Positions 9,495-18,718 of a stretch of DNA of 64,000 bases are shown in pieces. A program made the translations under genes and the position numbers. Source of the stretch: Pseudomonas vancouverensis (lineage in GTDB: Bacteria > Pseudomonadota > Gammaproteobacteria > Pseudomonadales > Pseudomonadaceae); assembly GCF_004348895.1 (NCBI RefSeq), contig NZ_RRZK01000028.1:186001-250000 (forward strand), in the 5' to 3' direction. Numbering within the stretch: position 1 is the first letter of the stretch; each line of letters starts with the position of its first letter. The notes beneath the pieces are model-generated. The model did not search any database. It was given only the letters and a program-made list of their open reading frames with translations, and had not been told where the DNA came from.

Positions 9495-10544
9495 TTACTT
9501 GGACTGAGCTTCAACCTGCGCTTCTACGCGACGGTTAACAGCACGACCAGCTTCAGTCTTGTTGTCAGCAACTGGGCGGGATTCGCCGTAGCCAACGGAC
9601 TGAACGCGGTTTGCACCAACGCCGTACTGGTTAACCAGAACTTGTTTAACGGCGTTTGCACGACGCTCGGACAGTTTCTGGTTGTACGCGTCTGGACCAA
9701 CGTTGTCGGTGTGACCTTCAACAGTGGTGGTGGTCGACGGGTACTGCTTCATGAAGTCAGCCAGGTTCTTGATGTCAGCGTAGCTGTTAGGCTTGACGAC
9801 CGACTTGTCGAAGTCGAACTTAACGTCCAGCTCAACACGAACCACTTCAGCAACTGCCGGGCAGCCATCAGCGTCAACAGTTACGTTGGCTGGGGTGTCT
9901 GGGCACTTGTCAACGTTGTCGCATACGCCGTCGTTGTCGCTGTCGGAGCAGACTTCAGCCGGAGCTGGAACTGGAGCTGCAGCAGGCTTGCCGCCGCCAC
10001 CGAAGTTCACACCCAGACCTACGGACGGGATGTAGTCCCAACGGCCGTTGTCCAGCTTGTAGTCAGCTTCTACGCCAGCACGAGCGTAAACGTTTTCAAG
10101 GAAGTAGTACTTCAGGCCAGCGCCAGCAGTCAGGAAGGTCGACTGGTCACGACCAGTGTGGCCGTCAGCGGCTACGTTGGTCATGCTGCCGTGCTTAACA
10201 CCACCTTGAACGTAAGGACGCAGAGCGTCGCCAGCGTTGTTGAAGTGGTACTGAGCGTTCAGACCGAACTGATCGCCTTCGATTTTCTGGTGGCCAGTAC
10301 CGTCGTTCGAACGGGTGTGGTCATCGTTGTTGTAGGTCAGGTTCAACGACACGTCGTCGGTCAAGAAGTAACCGATGGAGGCGCCAGGAGTGTAGCCGTC
10401 TTCAACGTGATTAACGCTGTCGTTGTACTTCTTCCCGTAGTTGAGCTCGCCTTCAACTGCGCCTTGGCCTTGTGCCAACGCGCCGAACGAAGTAGCGGCA
10501 ATAAGAGAACCAATGGCCAAGCCCAAGGTGTTTTTCAGTTTCAT
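9495..10544 (-). CDS. oprF: Major outer-membrane porin OprF
   Basis: OmpA-family porin that also anchors the outer membrane to peptidoglycan. 349 residues, with a signal peptide ending about ALA (residue 24) and an N-terminal eight-strand barrel (EGELNYGKKYNDS onward). An Ala/Pro linker leads to the OprF-typical cysteine loop CSDSDNDGVCDNVDKCPDTP. The C-terminal OmpA domain contains the peptidoglycan-binding pattern GHTDNVGPDAYNQKLSERRA. It lies 107 bases downstream of sigX on the same strand. In other pseudomonads SigX drives part of oprF transcription; the promoter bases cannot be assigned by eye here. Confidence 0.97.
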   Translation of the reverse strand: MKLKNTLGLAIGSLIAATSFGALAQGQGAVEGELNYGKKYNDSVNHVEDGYTPGASIGYFLTDDVSLNLTYNNDDHTRSNDGTGHQKIEGDQFGLNAQYHFNNAGDALRPYVQGGVKHGSMTNVAADGHTGRDQSTFLTAGAGLKYYFLENVYARAGVEADYKLDNGRWDYIPSVGLGVNFGGGGKPAAAPVPAPAEVCSDSDNDGVCDNVDKCPDTPANVTVDADGCPAVAEVVRVELDVKFDFDKSVVKPNSYADIKNLADFMKQYPSTTTTVEGHTDNVGPDAYNQKLSERRANAVKQVLVNQYGVGANRVQSVGYGESRPVADNKTEAGRAVNRRVEAQVEAQSK

Positions 10545-10651
10545 CCGTTAAATCCCCATCTGGTGATTGTGAAGCAGTCCCGCAAACCGGGGGACAACTC
10601 GGCGGCAAGTCTAACAGAACTTGCCTAAGCGTAAGAGATATTTGCGCTGAA

Positions 10652-11242
10652 CTAAGTTTCAGCAATGCCTGCAAATTTCTCGCGCAATTTATCTAGAGCG
10701 CGTTTGTACCGCATTTTTGTTGCACTCAATCCCATGTGCATGATGTCTGCGATCTCCTGAAACTCCAGCTCTGCGACAAATCGTAGCACCAGAATTTCAC
10801 GGTCAATCGGGTTCACATACACCAGCCAGCGATCGAGTCCACCCTTTTCCTCAGGTTTCGGCGCCTTTTCTTCGGACGCCTCCTCGAGGGGGTCAAGACT
10901 CAAAGCATCCATCAAGCGACGCTTTCGCCGTTCCTTCCGATACTGCGTAATACATTCGTTGTACGTGATGCTATATAGCCATGTCTTGAACTTGGATTTG
11001 CCTTCGAAGTTCTTCAGGCCATACAGCACCTTTAACATGACTTCCTGACAGACATCGTCGGCGTCGCGATCGTTCCCAAGATATCGTGCACACACGTTAA
11101 ATAATGTTCGTTGGTACCGCCGCATCAGTTCTTCATAGGCGCGCGTTACGTGAAACAGCTCGGTATGCGAGCGCGCGACCAACTCCTCATCAGAGAGCTC
11201 GCGGGGGTCGTAGCGCATGGATAGCGATTGGGTTTTATTCAA
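10652..11242 (-). CDS. sigX: ECF sigma factor SigX
   Basis: Extracytoplasmic-function sigma factor, 196 residues, that responds to envelope stress and membrane state and drives oprF, fatty-acid and other envelope genes in Pseudomonas. Region 2 is at about residues 30-100 (RYLGNDRDADDVCQEVMLKV, FKTWLYSITYNE) and region 4 at about 140-190 (EFQEIADIMHMGLSATKMRYKRA). The start taken is TTG, giving MNKTQSLSMRYD as in the family. An in-frame ATG eight codons later is the alternative, and no strong Shine-Dalgarno is seen for either. No anti-sigma gene is adjacent; the CmpX channel lies directly upstream. Confidence 0.95.
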   Translation of the reverse strand: MNKTQSLSMRYDPRELSDEELVARSHTELFHVTRAYEELMRRYQRTLFNVCARYLGNDRDADDVCQEVMLKVLYGLKNFEGKSKFKTWLYSITYNECITQYRKERRKRRLMDALSLDPLEEASEEKAPKPEEKGGLDRWLVYVNPIDREILVLRFVAELEFQEIADIMHMGLSATKMRYKRALDKLREKFAGIAET

Positions 11243-11331
11243 AACAAGTCGTGCCGACAGTCAGGTCAATGTCCGCCGCAGCCAGCTTCAGCGGCATTTT
11301 GCGGCGGCATACATTAGCAGGGTTTGCCGGG

Positions 11332-12156
11332 TTAGCGGCTACTCACATGCTGCTCAAGGAGGATCCGATTGGAAAGAGAGACTAGCTCACCCTCATCGGT
11401 CAGCAATGTGGTTTTAACCGTGCCGATCTCCTCGATCTGGCCTTCGACCTCGCCAACACGTACTTGTTGCCCAACCTGATACAACTCACGCACATAGATT
11501 CCCGCAAGAATCTGACCGGCAATTTCCCGGCTTCCCAAGCCCATGGCCAGCGCAATCGCCAGACCAACGGTTATCAATACGATCACGATCACATGGTTGA
11601 GCAGGTCAGTCTTGACCTCCAACTGACTGATCGCCACCGAAATGCTGATGATGATCACCAGGCCCTGGGCAATCCGCCCAAGCCCTGAAGCATAGTCCAG
11701 TCCTACACCTTCTGCCGCCCCGCGCACCAGGCCGTTGGCCAGTTGTGCCAGCAATACACCGACGAGCAGCACCAGCGCTGCACCGAACACTTTCGGCAAA
11801 TAGAGCGCCAACATATCCAGCGTAGCTGAAACTCGCTCAAGTCCAAGGGATTCTGCCGCCGAAACAAGAAAAATCAGCAGAACGAACCAATAGACGATCT
11901 TGCCGATCAAGGTCGAGATCGGCACTTGAATGCCGGCGCGAGACAGCAGCTTGGTCAAGCCGGTACCGCCCATCAGGCGATCCAGGCCCAGCTTGGCCAG
12001 CAATTTGGAGAGCAGCGTGTCCAGCAGCTTGGCCACGACAAAACCCAGCAGCAGCACTACCAGTGCGCCGAACAGGTTCGGAATGAAGTTCGCAACCTTG
12101 GTCCACAACGCAGTCATTGCAGTGACGAGGCTCTGGGTCCAGAGATCAAGTTCCAT
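11332..12156 (-). CDS. cmpX: MscS-like small-conductance channel CmpX
   Basis: Inner-membrane protein of 274 residues. Several transmembrane helices fill the first two thirds (FGALVVLLLGFVVAKLL, YWFVLLIFLVSAAE, VFGAALVLLVGVLLAQL, HVIVIVLITVGLAIALAMGLG), and a short beta-rich tail VGQQVRVGEVEGQIEEI is the MscS core signature. Start chosen at ATG 12156, because it gives MELDLWTQSL and lies two bases after the crfX stop; a TTG two codons upstream is possible. In P. aeruginosa and P. fluorescens loss of cmpX activates SigX, so it probably senses envelope state. The gap to sigX is 89 bases. Confidence 0.9.
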   Translation of the reverse strand: MELDLWTQSLVTAMTALWTKVANFIPNLFGALVVLLLGFVVAKLLDTLLSKLLAKLGLDRLMGGTGLTKLLSRAGIQVPISTLIGKIVYWFVLLIFLVSAAESLGLERVSATLDMLALYLPKVFGAALVLLVGVLLAQLANGLVRGAAEGVGLDYASGLGRIAQGLVIIISISVAISQLEVKTDLLNHVIVIVLITVGLAIALAMGLGSREIAGQILAGIYVRELYQVGQQVRVGEVEGQIEEIGTVKTTLLTDEGELVSLSNRILLEQHVSSR

Positions 12157-12158
12157 AT

Positions 12159-12407
12159 TCAATCAGCCTTATCAGCGGTACGAGCTGCAGGTTTACGTAG
12201 ACGGGAGACCGGCGCCACGTGGGCCGAGCCATTATTGAGGGCGATCATCAGCGCGGGCAGCCAACGGCCCAGGAGACTGAACAAATCACCGGCGCCGACC
12301 TGGCGGTTGGCGGTTTTCAGCACACGCCCAAGGCACGCATCGTCGTCCCGGGTGGACGGTGAGGCGTTGAGCATGTCGCGCAAAGACTGTTCAAACGGAT
12401 CGTGCAT
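12159..12407 (-). CDS. crfX: Small protein CrfX
   Basis: 82-residue protein of the cmaX-crfX-cmpX-sigX block. It begins MHDPFEQSLRDMLNAS and has one mildly hydrophobic segment (GDLFSLLGRWLPALMIALNNG). No known domain is recognised. Start chosen at ATG 12407 because GAGAGG lies five bases upstream; the in-frame GTG at 12413 overlaps that ribosome-binding site. Its stop is two bases from the cmpX start, so the two are coupled. The function is unknown; the name comes from conserved position. Confidence 0.85.
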   Translation of the reverse strand: MHDPFEQSLRDMLNASPSTRDDDACLGRVLKTANRQVGAGDLFSLLGRWLPALMIALNNGSAHVAPVSRLRKPAARTADKAD

Positions 12408-12470
12408 ACGCACCTCTCGTGATGTCTGTGAAAGACGCGGCCAGATTTGCTCGGGTCACATGGCGCTCCT

Positions 12471-13466
12471 TCAGACCCAACGCAAACGGCGGAACAACCA
12501 CCATTGTCCCACGGCGACCGCGACCATCATCGAGCAGGCAATCATGAAACCGTAGGGGCTACCCGAAAACGGAATGCCACCGACGTTGATGCCCAGCAGA
12601 CCGGTGAGAAAACTCATCGGCAAAAAGATTCCGGTAATGACCCCGAAGCGATACATCGTGCGATTCATGCGCACGCTCAAGCGCCGGTCTTCGGCCTCAA
12701 GGACCAGCCCCACCCGCTCCCGGGTCAGCTCCAGCTCTTCAAGATAACGCGTCAGGCTGTTGTTGAGCTCGTTCCAGTAATCGCCATCATCGTCGACAAA
12801 CCAGGGCAGTTTGATCCGCGTCAGCTGACCAAAGATATCCCGCTGCGGAGCGAGAAAACGCTTCAACGCAGCAGCCCGGCGACGGATCTGCAAAATGGCG
12901 CCGTGTTCGGGTGCATACCGTTCGTCGGCATCCAGCTTTTCTTCTTCCTCATCGACCACTTCCGAGAGATCGCTGACCAGATCCTGCACCTTGTTGGTGA
13001 GGTACTGCGCCAGGTAGAGAATCAGTTCGGAGGCGGTTTTCGGCCCCTTGCCGTCCGCCAGTTGCACCAGTAATTCATCGGTCGCGCGCAATGGGCGCAA
13101 CCGCAGCGAAATCACTCGTTGTGCAGAGCCAAAGATCCGCACCGAGACCATATCTTCAGGCTCGGCGCCCGGATTCAAATTGACCCCGCGCAAAAATAGC
13201 AGCAATTCGCTGTCGGAAAGCTGTAAGAGGCGCGGTCGGGTGTTTTCTTCGAGCAACAGATCGCAGCTGAACTCGCTCAATCCGCTGGATCTGCGCAACC
13301 AGGTCTGGGTTTGCGGATGACCACGATCCCAGTGCAGCCACAGGCTTTCATGCCCCTGCAGCTGCAAGTCATCGAGTTCAGTCCGGGCTATCGAACGCGC
13401 ACCGCCTTTTCCGTCCAGCACCAGGGCGTGTACCAGCCCCCATTGCGCGTTTTCTTCCTCGAACAT
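12471..13466 (-). CDS. cmaX: CorA/ZntB-type divalent cation transporter CmaX
   Basis: 331-residue membrane protein of the CorA superfamily: a large acidic cytoplasmic N-terminal part, a long coiled helix (about 200-265), then two C-terminal transmembrane helices (FGVITGIFLPMSFLTGLLGINVG and FMIACSMMVAVAVGQWWLF). The loop motif after the first helix reads GIN instead of the GMN of Mg2+ channels, which is the ZntB pattern, so zinc or another metal is possible. AGGAG five bases before ATG 13466 supports that start. First gene of the block ending in sigX and oprF. Confidence 0.9.
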   Translation of the reverse strand: MFEEENAQWGLVHALVLDGKGGARSIARTELDDLQLQGHESLWLHWDRGHPQTQTWLRRSSGLSEFSCDLLLEENTRPRLLQLSDSELLLFLRGVNLNPGAEPEDMVSVRIFGSAQRVISLRLRPLRATDELLVQLADGKGPKTASELILYLAQYLTNKVQDLVSDLSEVVDEEEEKLDADERYAPEHGAILQIRRRAAALKRFLAPQRDIFGQLTRIKLPWFVDDDGDYWNELNNSLTRYLEELELTRERVGLVLEAEDRRLSVRMNRTMYRFGVITGIFLPMSFLTGLLGINVGGIPFSGSPYGFMIACSMMVAVAVGQWWLFRRLRWV

Positions 13467-13491
13467 CCGCACTCCTCTGATTGACGACGCT

Positions 13492-13983
13492 TTATTCAGG
13501 CATCTTCAGCGGGCTTGGCGAGATGATCACGCCATTGTTGTCCGCATAAACGTAGTGACCTGGATGGAAGGTCACGCCTGCAAAAGTCACCGCGACATTG
13601 AGATCGCCGATGCCGCGCTTGTCGGTCTTCATCGGGTGGCTGGCCAGCGCCTGAACACCCAGGTCAGTTTGCGCAATGACATCGACGTCACGGATGCAAC
13701 CGTAGATGACCAGGCCTTCCCAGCCATTCTTCGCGGCTTTCTCGGCGAGCATGTCGCCCAGCAACGCGCGACGCAGAGAGCCGCCGCCATCGACCACCAG
13801 GACCTTTCCATTACCCTTGAGCTCGACCTGTTCCTTGACCAGCGAATTGTCTTCGAAGCACTTGATGGTGACGATTTCGCCGCCGAAGGAATCACGGCCG
13901 CCGAAATTGCTGAACATCGGCTCCAGCACCTGCACGAGTTCCGGGTAGGCATCGCACAGATCAGGCGTGAGGTAATGGTTCAT
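13492..13983 (-). CDS. rraA: RraA-family protein (RNase E regulator / HMG aldolase fold)
   Basis: 163 residues, the usual RraA length. The conserved phosphate/active-site region GGGSLRRALLGDMLAEKAAKNG ... GCIRD is present, and the end is HPGHYVYADNNGVIIS. RraA of E. coli binds RNase E and blocks its action; close relatives are class II 4-hydroxy-4-methyl-2-oxoglutarate aldolases, and this protein keeps the Asp and Arg-Asp of that motif, so an enzymatic role is possible. Older annotations call it MenG, which is not supported. A separate RraB gene lies at 58854-59198. Confidence 0.88.
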   Translation of the reverse strand: MNHYLTPDLCDAYPELVQVLEPMFSNFGGRDSFGGEIVTIKCFEDNSLVKEQVELKGNGKVLVVDGGGSLRRALLGDMLAEKAAKNGWEGLVIYGCIRDVDVIAQTDLGVQALASHPMKTDKRGIGDLNVAVTFAGVTFHPGHYVYADNNGVIISPSPLKMPE

Positions 13984-14120
13984 CGAGAAACTCCTGTAAA
14001 GAGAAGGGCAGCACGAACACCAGTGATGGTTCAGTCATTGAAAATGACCAGAACCGCTCAATCCGTCATATCTTAGCCGCAAGCCGATCAGAGCGAAATG
14101 CCCTTGTTAGAGCGTCCAGC

Positions 14121-15110
14121 TTAGATCGCTGTGGCCAGATCGGCTTTTTCTCCCAGCAACGGCGTTTGCTGATCCAACAGCCAGCGCGCTACCAGCGGCC
14201 AGACTTCAGTCTGCGCGGCTTTGCTGACGAGCATTTCCACATGACCGAAATTGTCGGCAAATCCTTGCTCACGCCCAAGGTTCACAAACTGCTTGTGCTC
14301 CGAACCCAGCTGATCAAACAACTTGCGACAGGCCCAGGCCGGATCCTGATGATCGCCTGCGGCAGTCACGGCGAGCACCGGTAGCTTGACCTCGGCCAAA
14401 CCGGCCCACCAATCCTTCTTGCCATCGCCAAAGCGTCCGAACAGCCCGTACCAGCGCATGCTTTCCAGGGCCAGGCCGATTGGCTCGTCCTCGGGGCCAC
14501 GCTTGAGCCGCGAACCGGACAACTGGGCAAAACGCTTGAGAATGAAGCGACTACCCCACTCCACCGGCGGGATTTTCAACGGCCAATAGGTGCGACTGAC
14601 TTGGGTGCCGAAAAAAGCCGCCGACGCCACCACCGGCTCACCGATGTATTCACCGCCCAATGCGGCTGCCAGGGTGATGCCACCCAGGGAGTGGCCAATC
14701 CAGTGCGGAATCTGCCCGCTCTGTTCGCGCACAAAGGCGCCGATGGCGGGCAGATCATATTGCGCGTAATCGGCAACACGGTTCTTGCGGTAAGCCTGGT
14801 TGCGCCGGGACAAACCGTGACCGCGCATTTCCGGAATCCACACGTCGTACCCCAGGCGCGCCAGATAGGCGCCCAATCCCAGGCCTTTTGGTGAGAACCA
14901 GAAGCGCCGATTGGAAAAGCTGCCATGCAAGAGGATCACCGGCACACCGCGCGAGGCAGGCTCGTCGGCCATGCCCAGGCGTGTCACCGCCAGTTCGACG
15001 CTGATGTCAGGGCTGTTTGCAGGTTTCAAACGATAGACATCTTCGCTCAGATCTCCGCGCCGTTCGGCACTGATCAGAGCGACAGGAAATAGGTTGCTGC
15101 TGCTTTGCAT
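14121..15110 (-). CDS. Alpha/beta hydrolase
   Basis: 329-residue soluble hydrolase. The nucleophile elbow is GHSLGG, preceded by the oxyanion strand VPVILLHGSFSNRRFW. A late Asp (TAAGDHQDP) and His (DNFGHVEM) complete a likely Ser-Asp-His triad. Start chosen at ATG 15110 (MQSSSNLF) with AAGAG just upstream. The upstream extension would run into the ppsA terminator. The substrate is unknown; esters or lipids are plausible. It stands alone after that terminator. Confidence 0.85.
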   Translation of the reverse strand: MQSSSNLFPVALISAERRGDLSEDVYRLKPANSPDISVELAVTRLGMADEPASRGVPVILLHGSFSNRRFWFSPKGLGLGAYLARLGYDVWIPEMRGHGLSRRNQAYRKNRVADYAQYDLPAIGAFVREQSGQIPHWIGHSLGGITLAAALGGEYIGEPVVASAAFFGTQVSRTYWPLKIPPVEWGSRFILKRFAQLSGSRLKRGPEDEPIGLALESMRWYGLFGRFGDGKKDWWAGLAEVKLPVLAVTAAGDHQDPAWACRKLFDQLGSEHKQFVNLGREQGFADNFGHVEMLVSKAAQTEVWPLVARWLLDQQTPLLGEKADLATAI

Positions 15111-15122
15111 AGTCTCTTGCAC

Positions 15123-15154
15123 AAAAAAGGGCGGCATCCTGTTGGAGCCCGCCC
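15123..15154 (-). terminator. Terminator downstream of ppsA
   Basis: Read on the minus strand, GGGCGG and CCGCCC (15149-15154 / 15129-15134) form a stem around a 14-base loop, followed by six U. It ends ppsA transcription just before the alpha/beta hydrolase start. Confidence 0.75.
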
Positions 15155-15182
15155 TGCTTGAATCTCTAAAGGCTGAGATCAA

Positions 15183-15210
15183 TGTGGGAGCGAGCAAGCT
15201 CGCTCCCACA
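15183..15210. repeat. REP palindrome
   Basis: Perfect 13-base inverted repeat, arms 15183-15195 and 15198-15210, around AA, core GGGAGCGAGC / GCTCGCTCCC. Member of the main REP family in this window. Confidence 0.85.
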
Positions 15211-15233
15211 GAAAACAGCCCGTTTTCACACAA

Positions 15234-17609
15234 TCAAGCCGAAGCCTGACCCTCAGCCAGGAAGAACCAGGTTTCCAGCACAGTATCAGGGTTCAACGAC
15301 ACGCTTTCGATGCCCTGTTCCATCAGCCACTTGGCCAGGTCCGGGTGGTCCGAAGGCCCCTGACCGCAGATGCCGATGTACTTGCCGGCCTTGTTGCAGG
15401 CGGCGATGGCATTGGCCAGCAGCTTCTTGACCGCCGGATTCCGCTCATCGAACAGGTGCGCGATGATACCGGAGTCACGGTCCAGGCCCAAAGTCAGCTG
15501 GGTCAGGTCGTTGGAGCCGATGGAGAAACCGTCGAAGAACTCAAGGAACTCTTCCGCCAGGATGGCGTTGGATGGCAATTCGCACATCATGATCACGCGC
15601 AGGCCGTTGTCGCCACGAGCGAGACCATTTTCAGCCAGCAGGTCGACGACCTGACTCGCTTCGCCCAGGGTACGGACGAACGGCACCATGATTTCAACGT
15701 TGGTCAGGCCCATCTCGTTGCGCACGCGCTTGAGGGCGCGGCATTCGAGTTCGAAGCAGTCACGGAACGACTCGCTGATGTAACGCGAAGCGCCGCGGAA
15801 GCCCAGCATCGGGTTTTCTTCTTCCGGCTCGTAGAGCTTGCCGCCGATCAGGTTGGCGTATTCGTTGGACTTGAAGTCCGACAGACGCACGATGACCTTC
15901 TTCGGATAGAACGCCGCCGCCAGGGTGCTGATGCCTTCCACCAGTTTCTCGACGTAGAAACCGACCGGATCGTTGTAGCCGGCGATACGCTTGTCGACGC
16001 TTTCCTTGATGTCCAGCGGCAGGCCGTCGTAGTTCAGCAGCGCTTTAGGGTGCACGCCGATCATGCGGTTGATGATGAACTCCAGGCGGGCCAGGCCCAC
16101 ACCGGCGTTCGGCAGCTGAGCAAAGTCGAAGGCACGGTCCGGGTTGCCGACGTTCATCATGATCTTGAACGGCAGCTCCGGCATGGCGTCCACGGAGTTC
16201 TTCTTGATGTCGAAGCCCAGTTCGCCCTCGAAGATGTAACCGGTGTCGCCCTCAGCGCAGGAAACGGTGACGCCCTGACCGTCTTTCAACAGTTGAGTGG
16301 CGTTACCGCAACCGACTACCGCCGGAATGCCCAGCTCACGAGCGATGATCGCTGCGTGGCAGGTACGACCACCACGGTTGGTGACGATGGCGCTGGCGCG
16401 CTTCATGACCGGTTCCCAGTCCGGGTCGGTCATGTCGGACACCAGTACGTCACCTGGCTGGACCTTGTCCATCTCGGACACGTCCTTGATGATGCGCACC
16501 TTGCCCGCGCCGATGCGCTGGCCAATGGCTCGACCTTCCACCAGCACGGTGCCGGTTTCCTTCAACAGGTAACGTTCCATGACGTTGGCCTGGGTGCGGC
16601 TCTTCACGGTTTCCGGGCGGGCCTGCACGATGTACAGCTTGCCGTCGTCACCGTCCTTGGCCCACTCGATGTCCATCGGGCACTGGTAGTGCTTCTCGAT
16701 GATCATCGCCTGCTTGGCCAGCTCGCTGACTTCAGCGTCGGTCAGACAGAAACGCGCGCGCTCAGCTTTATCCACGTCGACAGTCTTGACCGAACGACCG
16801 GCCTTGGCCTCGTCGCCGTAGATCATCTTGATGGCCTTGCTGCCCAGGTTGCGGCGCAGGATCGCCGGGCGACCGGCCGCCAGCGTGCCTTTGTGGACAT
16901 AGAATTCATCCGGGTTCACCGCGCCTTGTACGACGGTTTCACCCAGGCCGTAGGCGCCGGTGATGAACACCACGTCACGGAAGCCCGATTCGGTATCGAG
17001 GGTGAACATCACGCCGGCGGTGCCGGTTTCGGAACGGACCATGCGCTGTACGCCGGCCGACAGGGCCACCAACTTGTGGTCGAAGCCCTGGTGCACGCGG
17101 TAGGAAATCGCGCGATCGTTGAACAGGGAGGCAAACACTTCCTTGGCGGCGCGAATGACGTTTTCAACGCCACGGATGTTCAGGAAGGTTTCCTGCTGAC
17201 CGGCGAACGAGGCGTCCGGCAGGTCTTCGGCGGTGGCGGAAGAGCGCACGGCCACGGCCACGTCGGGGTTACCGGCGGACAGCGCAGCAAACGCGGTGCG
17301 GATTTCGCTGTTCAGCTTTTCAGGGAACTCGGCTTCCATGATCCATTGACGGATCTGTGCGCCGGTCTTGGCCAGGGCATTCACGTCGTCGACGTCCAGG
17401 GCATCCAGAGCATCGTGAATCTGCTGATTCAAGCCGCTCAGTTCCAGGAAGTCACGATAAGCCTGAGCGGTCGTGGCGAAGCCACCGGGCACCGAAACAC
17501 CGGCACCTGCAAGGTTGCTGATCATCTCGCCCAGGGATGCGTTCTTGCCCCCCACATGCTCAACATCGTGTTTGCCGAGCTTATCGAGGGAAACTACGTA
17601 CTCTACCAA
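15234..17609 (-). CDS. ppsA: Phosphoenolpyruvate synthase
   Basis: Converts pyruvate + ATP to PEP + AMP + Pi for gluconeogenesis. 791 residues with the full three-part layout. The N-terminal ATP-grasp/pyruvate-binding domain has VRSSATAEDLPDASFAGQQ and IEWAKDGDDGKLYIVQARPE. The swivelling phosphohistidine domain has GGRTCHAAIIARELGIPAVVG. The C-terminal TIM barrel ends CGQGPSDHPDLAKWLMEQGI. The start is TTG with GGAG eight bases upstream, giving MVEYVVSLDKLG as in relatives. It diverges from ppsR, whose product controls it. The 41148-43469 protein shares the first two domains but lacks the barrel. Confidence 0.97.
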   Translation of the reverse strand: MVEYVVSLDKLGKHDVEHVGGKNASLGEMISNLAGAGVSVPGGFATTAQAYRDFLELSGLNQQIHDALDALDVDDVNALAKTGAQIRQWIMEAEFPEKLNSEIRTAFAALSAGNPDVAVAVRSSATAEDLPDASFAGQQETFLNIRGVENVIRAAKEVFASLFNDRAISYRVHQGFDHKLVALSAGVQRMVRSETGTAGVMFTLDTESGFRDVVFITGAYGLGETVVQGAVNPDEFYVHKGTLAAGRPAILRRNLGSKAIKMIYGDEAKAGRSVKTVDVDKAERARFCLTDAEVSELAKQAMIIEKHYQCPMDIEWAKDGDDGKLYIVQARPETVKSRTQANVMERYLLKETGTVLVEGRAIGQRIGAGKVRIIKDVSEMDKVQPGDVLVSDMTDPDWEPVMKRASAIVTNRGGRTCHAAIIARELGIPAVVGCGNATQLLKDGQGVTVSCAEGDTGYIFEGELGFDIKKNSVDAMPELPFKIMMNVGNPDRAFDFAQLPNAGVGLARLEFIINRMIGVHPKALLNYDGLPLDIKESVDKRIAGYNDPVGFYVEKLVEGISTLAAAFYPKKVIVRLSDFKSNEYANLIGGKLYEPEEENPMLGFRGASRYISESFRDCFELECRALKRVRNEMGLTNVEIMVPFVRTLGEASQVVDLLAENGLARGDNGLRVIMMCELPSNAILAEEFLEFFDGFSIGSNDLTQLTLGLDRDSGIIAHLFDERNPAVKKLLANAIAACNKAGKYIGICGQGPSDHPDLAKWLMEQGIESVSLNPDTVLETWFFLAEGQASA

Positions 17610-17783
17610 GGTGATCTCTCCACTAACTGTATTGGAAAAGCTCAGGAACCGGCTGCTCGGGGGAGCATCTGCCGGCTGTATGGCCTGGACCTGGAAAATA
17701 AGTGAGAATGCCGGCCATTGGCGGCCTGCAAATCGCGCCTATCATATCCAAGAATCGTCACTAGCTTAAGGCCCAAGGTGCAA

Positions 17784-18602
17784 ATGAAACGATCTGCTTT
17801 CTTCATCTCCGATGGCACCGGCATCACTGCCGAAACCCTGGGTCAGAGCCTGTTGGCACAATTCGAAAACATTACCTTCAGCAAATTCACGCGACCGTAC
17901 ATCGACAACGTGGAAAAAGCGCGGGCAATGGTACAACAAATCAACAAAGCCGCCGAAACAGACGGCTTCCGGCCGATCATCTTCGACACCATCGTCAACC
18001 AGGACATTCGTGAGATTCTGGCAACGTCCAATGGTTTCATGATCGACATTTTCTCGACCTTCCTGGCACCGCTGGAACAGGAGCTGACCGAGCATTCTTC
18101 CTATACCGTCGGCAAGTCCCATTCCATCGGCACCAACTCCAACTACATGGAGCGTATCGAGGCCGTAAACTTCGCCCTCGACAACGACGACGGCGCCCGC
18201 ACTCACTACTACGACAAGGCCGACCTGATTCTCGTCGGCGTCTCGCGCTGCGGTAAAACCCCGACCTGCCTGTACATGGCCATGCAGTTCGGCATTCGCG
18301 CCGCCAACTACCCGCTGACCGAAGACGACATGGAGCGCCTGCAATTGCCGGCCGCCCTGCGCGCCCACCAGCACAAGCTGTTCGGCCTGACCATCGATCC
18401 GGACCGCCTCACCGCGATCCGCAACGAGCGCAAGCCCAACAGCCGCTATTCGAGCTACGCCCAGTGCGAATTCGAAGTGCGCGAGGTGGAAAACCTGTTC
18501 CGCCGCGAAAACATCCCGCACATCAACTCCACGCATTTTTCCGTGGAAGAAATCTCCGCGAAAATCCTTGTGGAGAAAGGTGTGGAGCGGCGCTTCAAGT
18601 AA
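17784..18602 (+). CDS. ppsR: PEP synthase regulatory protein (bifunctional kinase/pyrophosphorylase, DUF299)
   Basis: 272 residues. Inactivates PEP synthase by ADP-dependent phosphorylation of an active-site threonine and reactivates it by Pi-dependent dephosphorylation. Family signatures are FFISDGTGITAETLGQSLL at the N-terminus and the P-loop GVSRCGKTPT near residue 153. AAGGT lies upstream of ATG 17784. It is divergent from ppsA with 174 bases between, so both promoters lie in that gap. Very sure, since it is always paired with ppsA in Pseudomonas. Confidence 0.95.
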   Translation: MKRSAFFISDGTGITAETLGQSLLAQFENITFSKFTRPYIDNVEKARAMVQQINKAAETDGFRPIIFDTIVNQDIREILATSNGFMIDIFSTFLAPLEQELTEHSSYTVGKSHSIGTNSNYMERIEAVNFALDNDDGARTHYYDKADLILVGVSRCGKTPTCLYMAMQFGIRAANYPLTEDDMERLQLPAALRAHQHKLFGLTIDPDRLTAIRNERKPNSRYSSYAQCEFEVREVENLFRRENIPHINSTHFSVEEISAKILVEKGVERRFK

Positions 18603-18626
18603 ACCTGTGGCGCTTGAACGGGCCTC

Positions 18627-18704
18627 ATCGCGAGCAAGCTCGCTCCCACACTGGATTTGCGTCGAACACAAATACCGCGTTCACCGAAAATCCAGTGTGG
18701 GAGC
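18627..18704. repeat. REP element with inverted partner
   Basis: REP unit ATCGCGAGCAAGCTCGCTCC begins at 18627. CTCCCACACTGGATTT (18643-18658) is repeated in inverse at 18688-18703, so the whole can fold as one hairpin between ppsR and prpF, which converge here. Confidence 0.75.
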
Positions 18705-18718
18705 GGTTTTGGGTGATC

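Noticed and set aside
11260..11331. SigX- or AlgU-type promoter in the cmpX-sigX gap
   Set aside because: No convincing -35/-10 pair for either sigma factor could be read on the minus strand, so none is claimed.
15345..17705. 786-residue open frame on the plus strand across ppsA
   Set aside because: It is the antisense shadow of ppsA. High GC at third positions keeps this frame open, and the translation is low-complexity His/Val/Gly-rich with no known domain.
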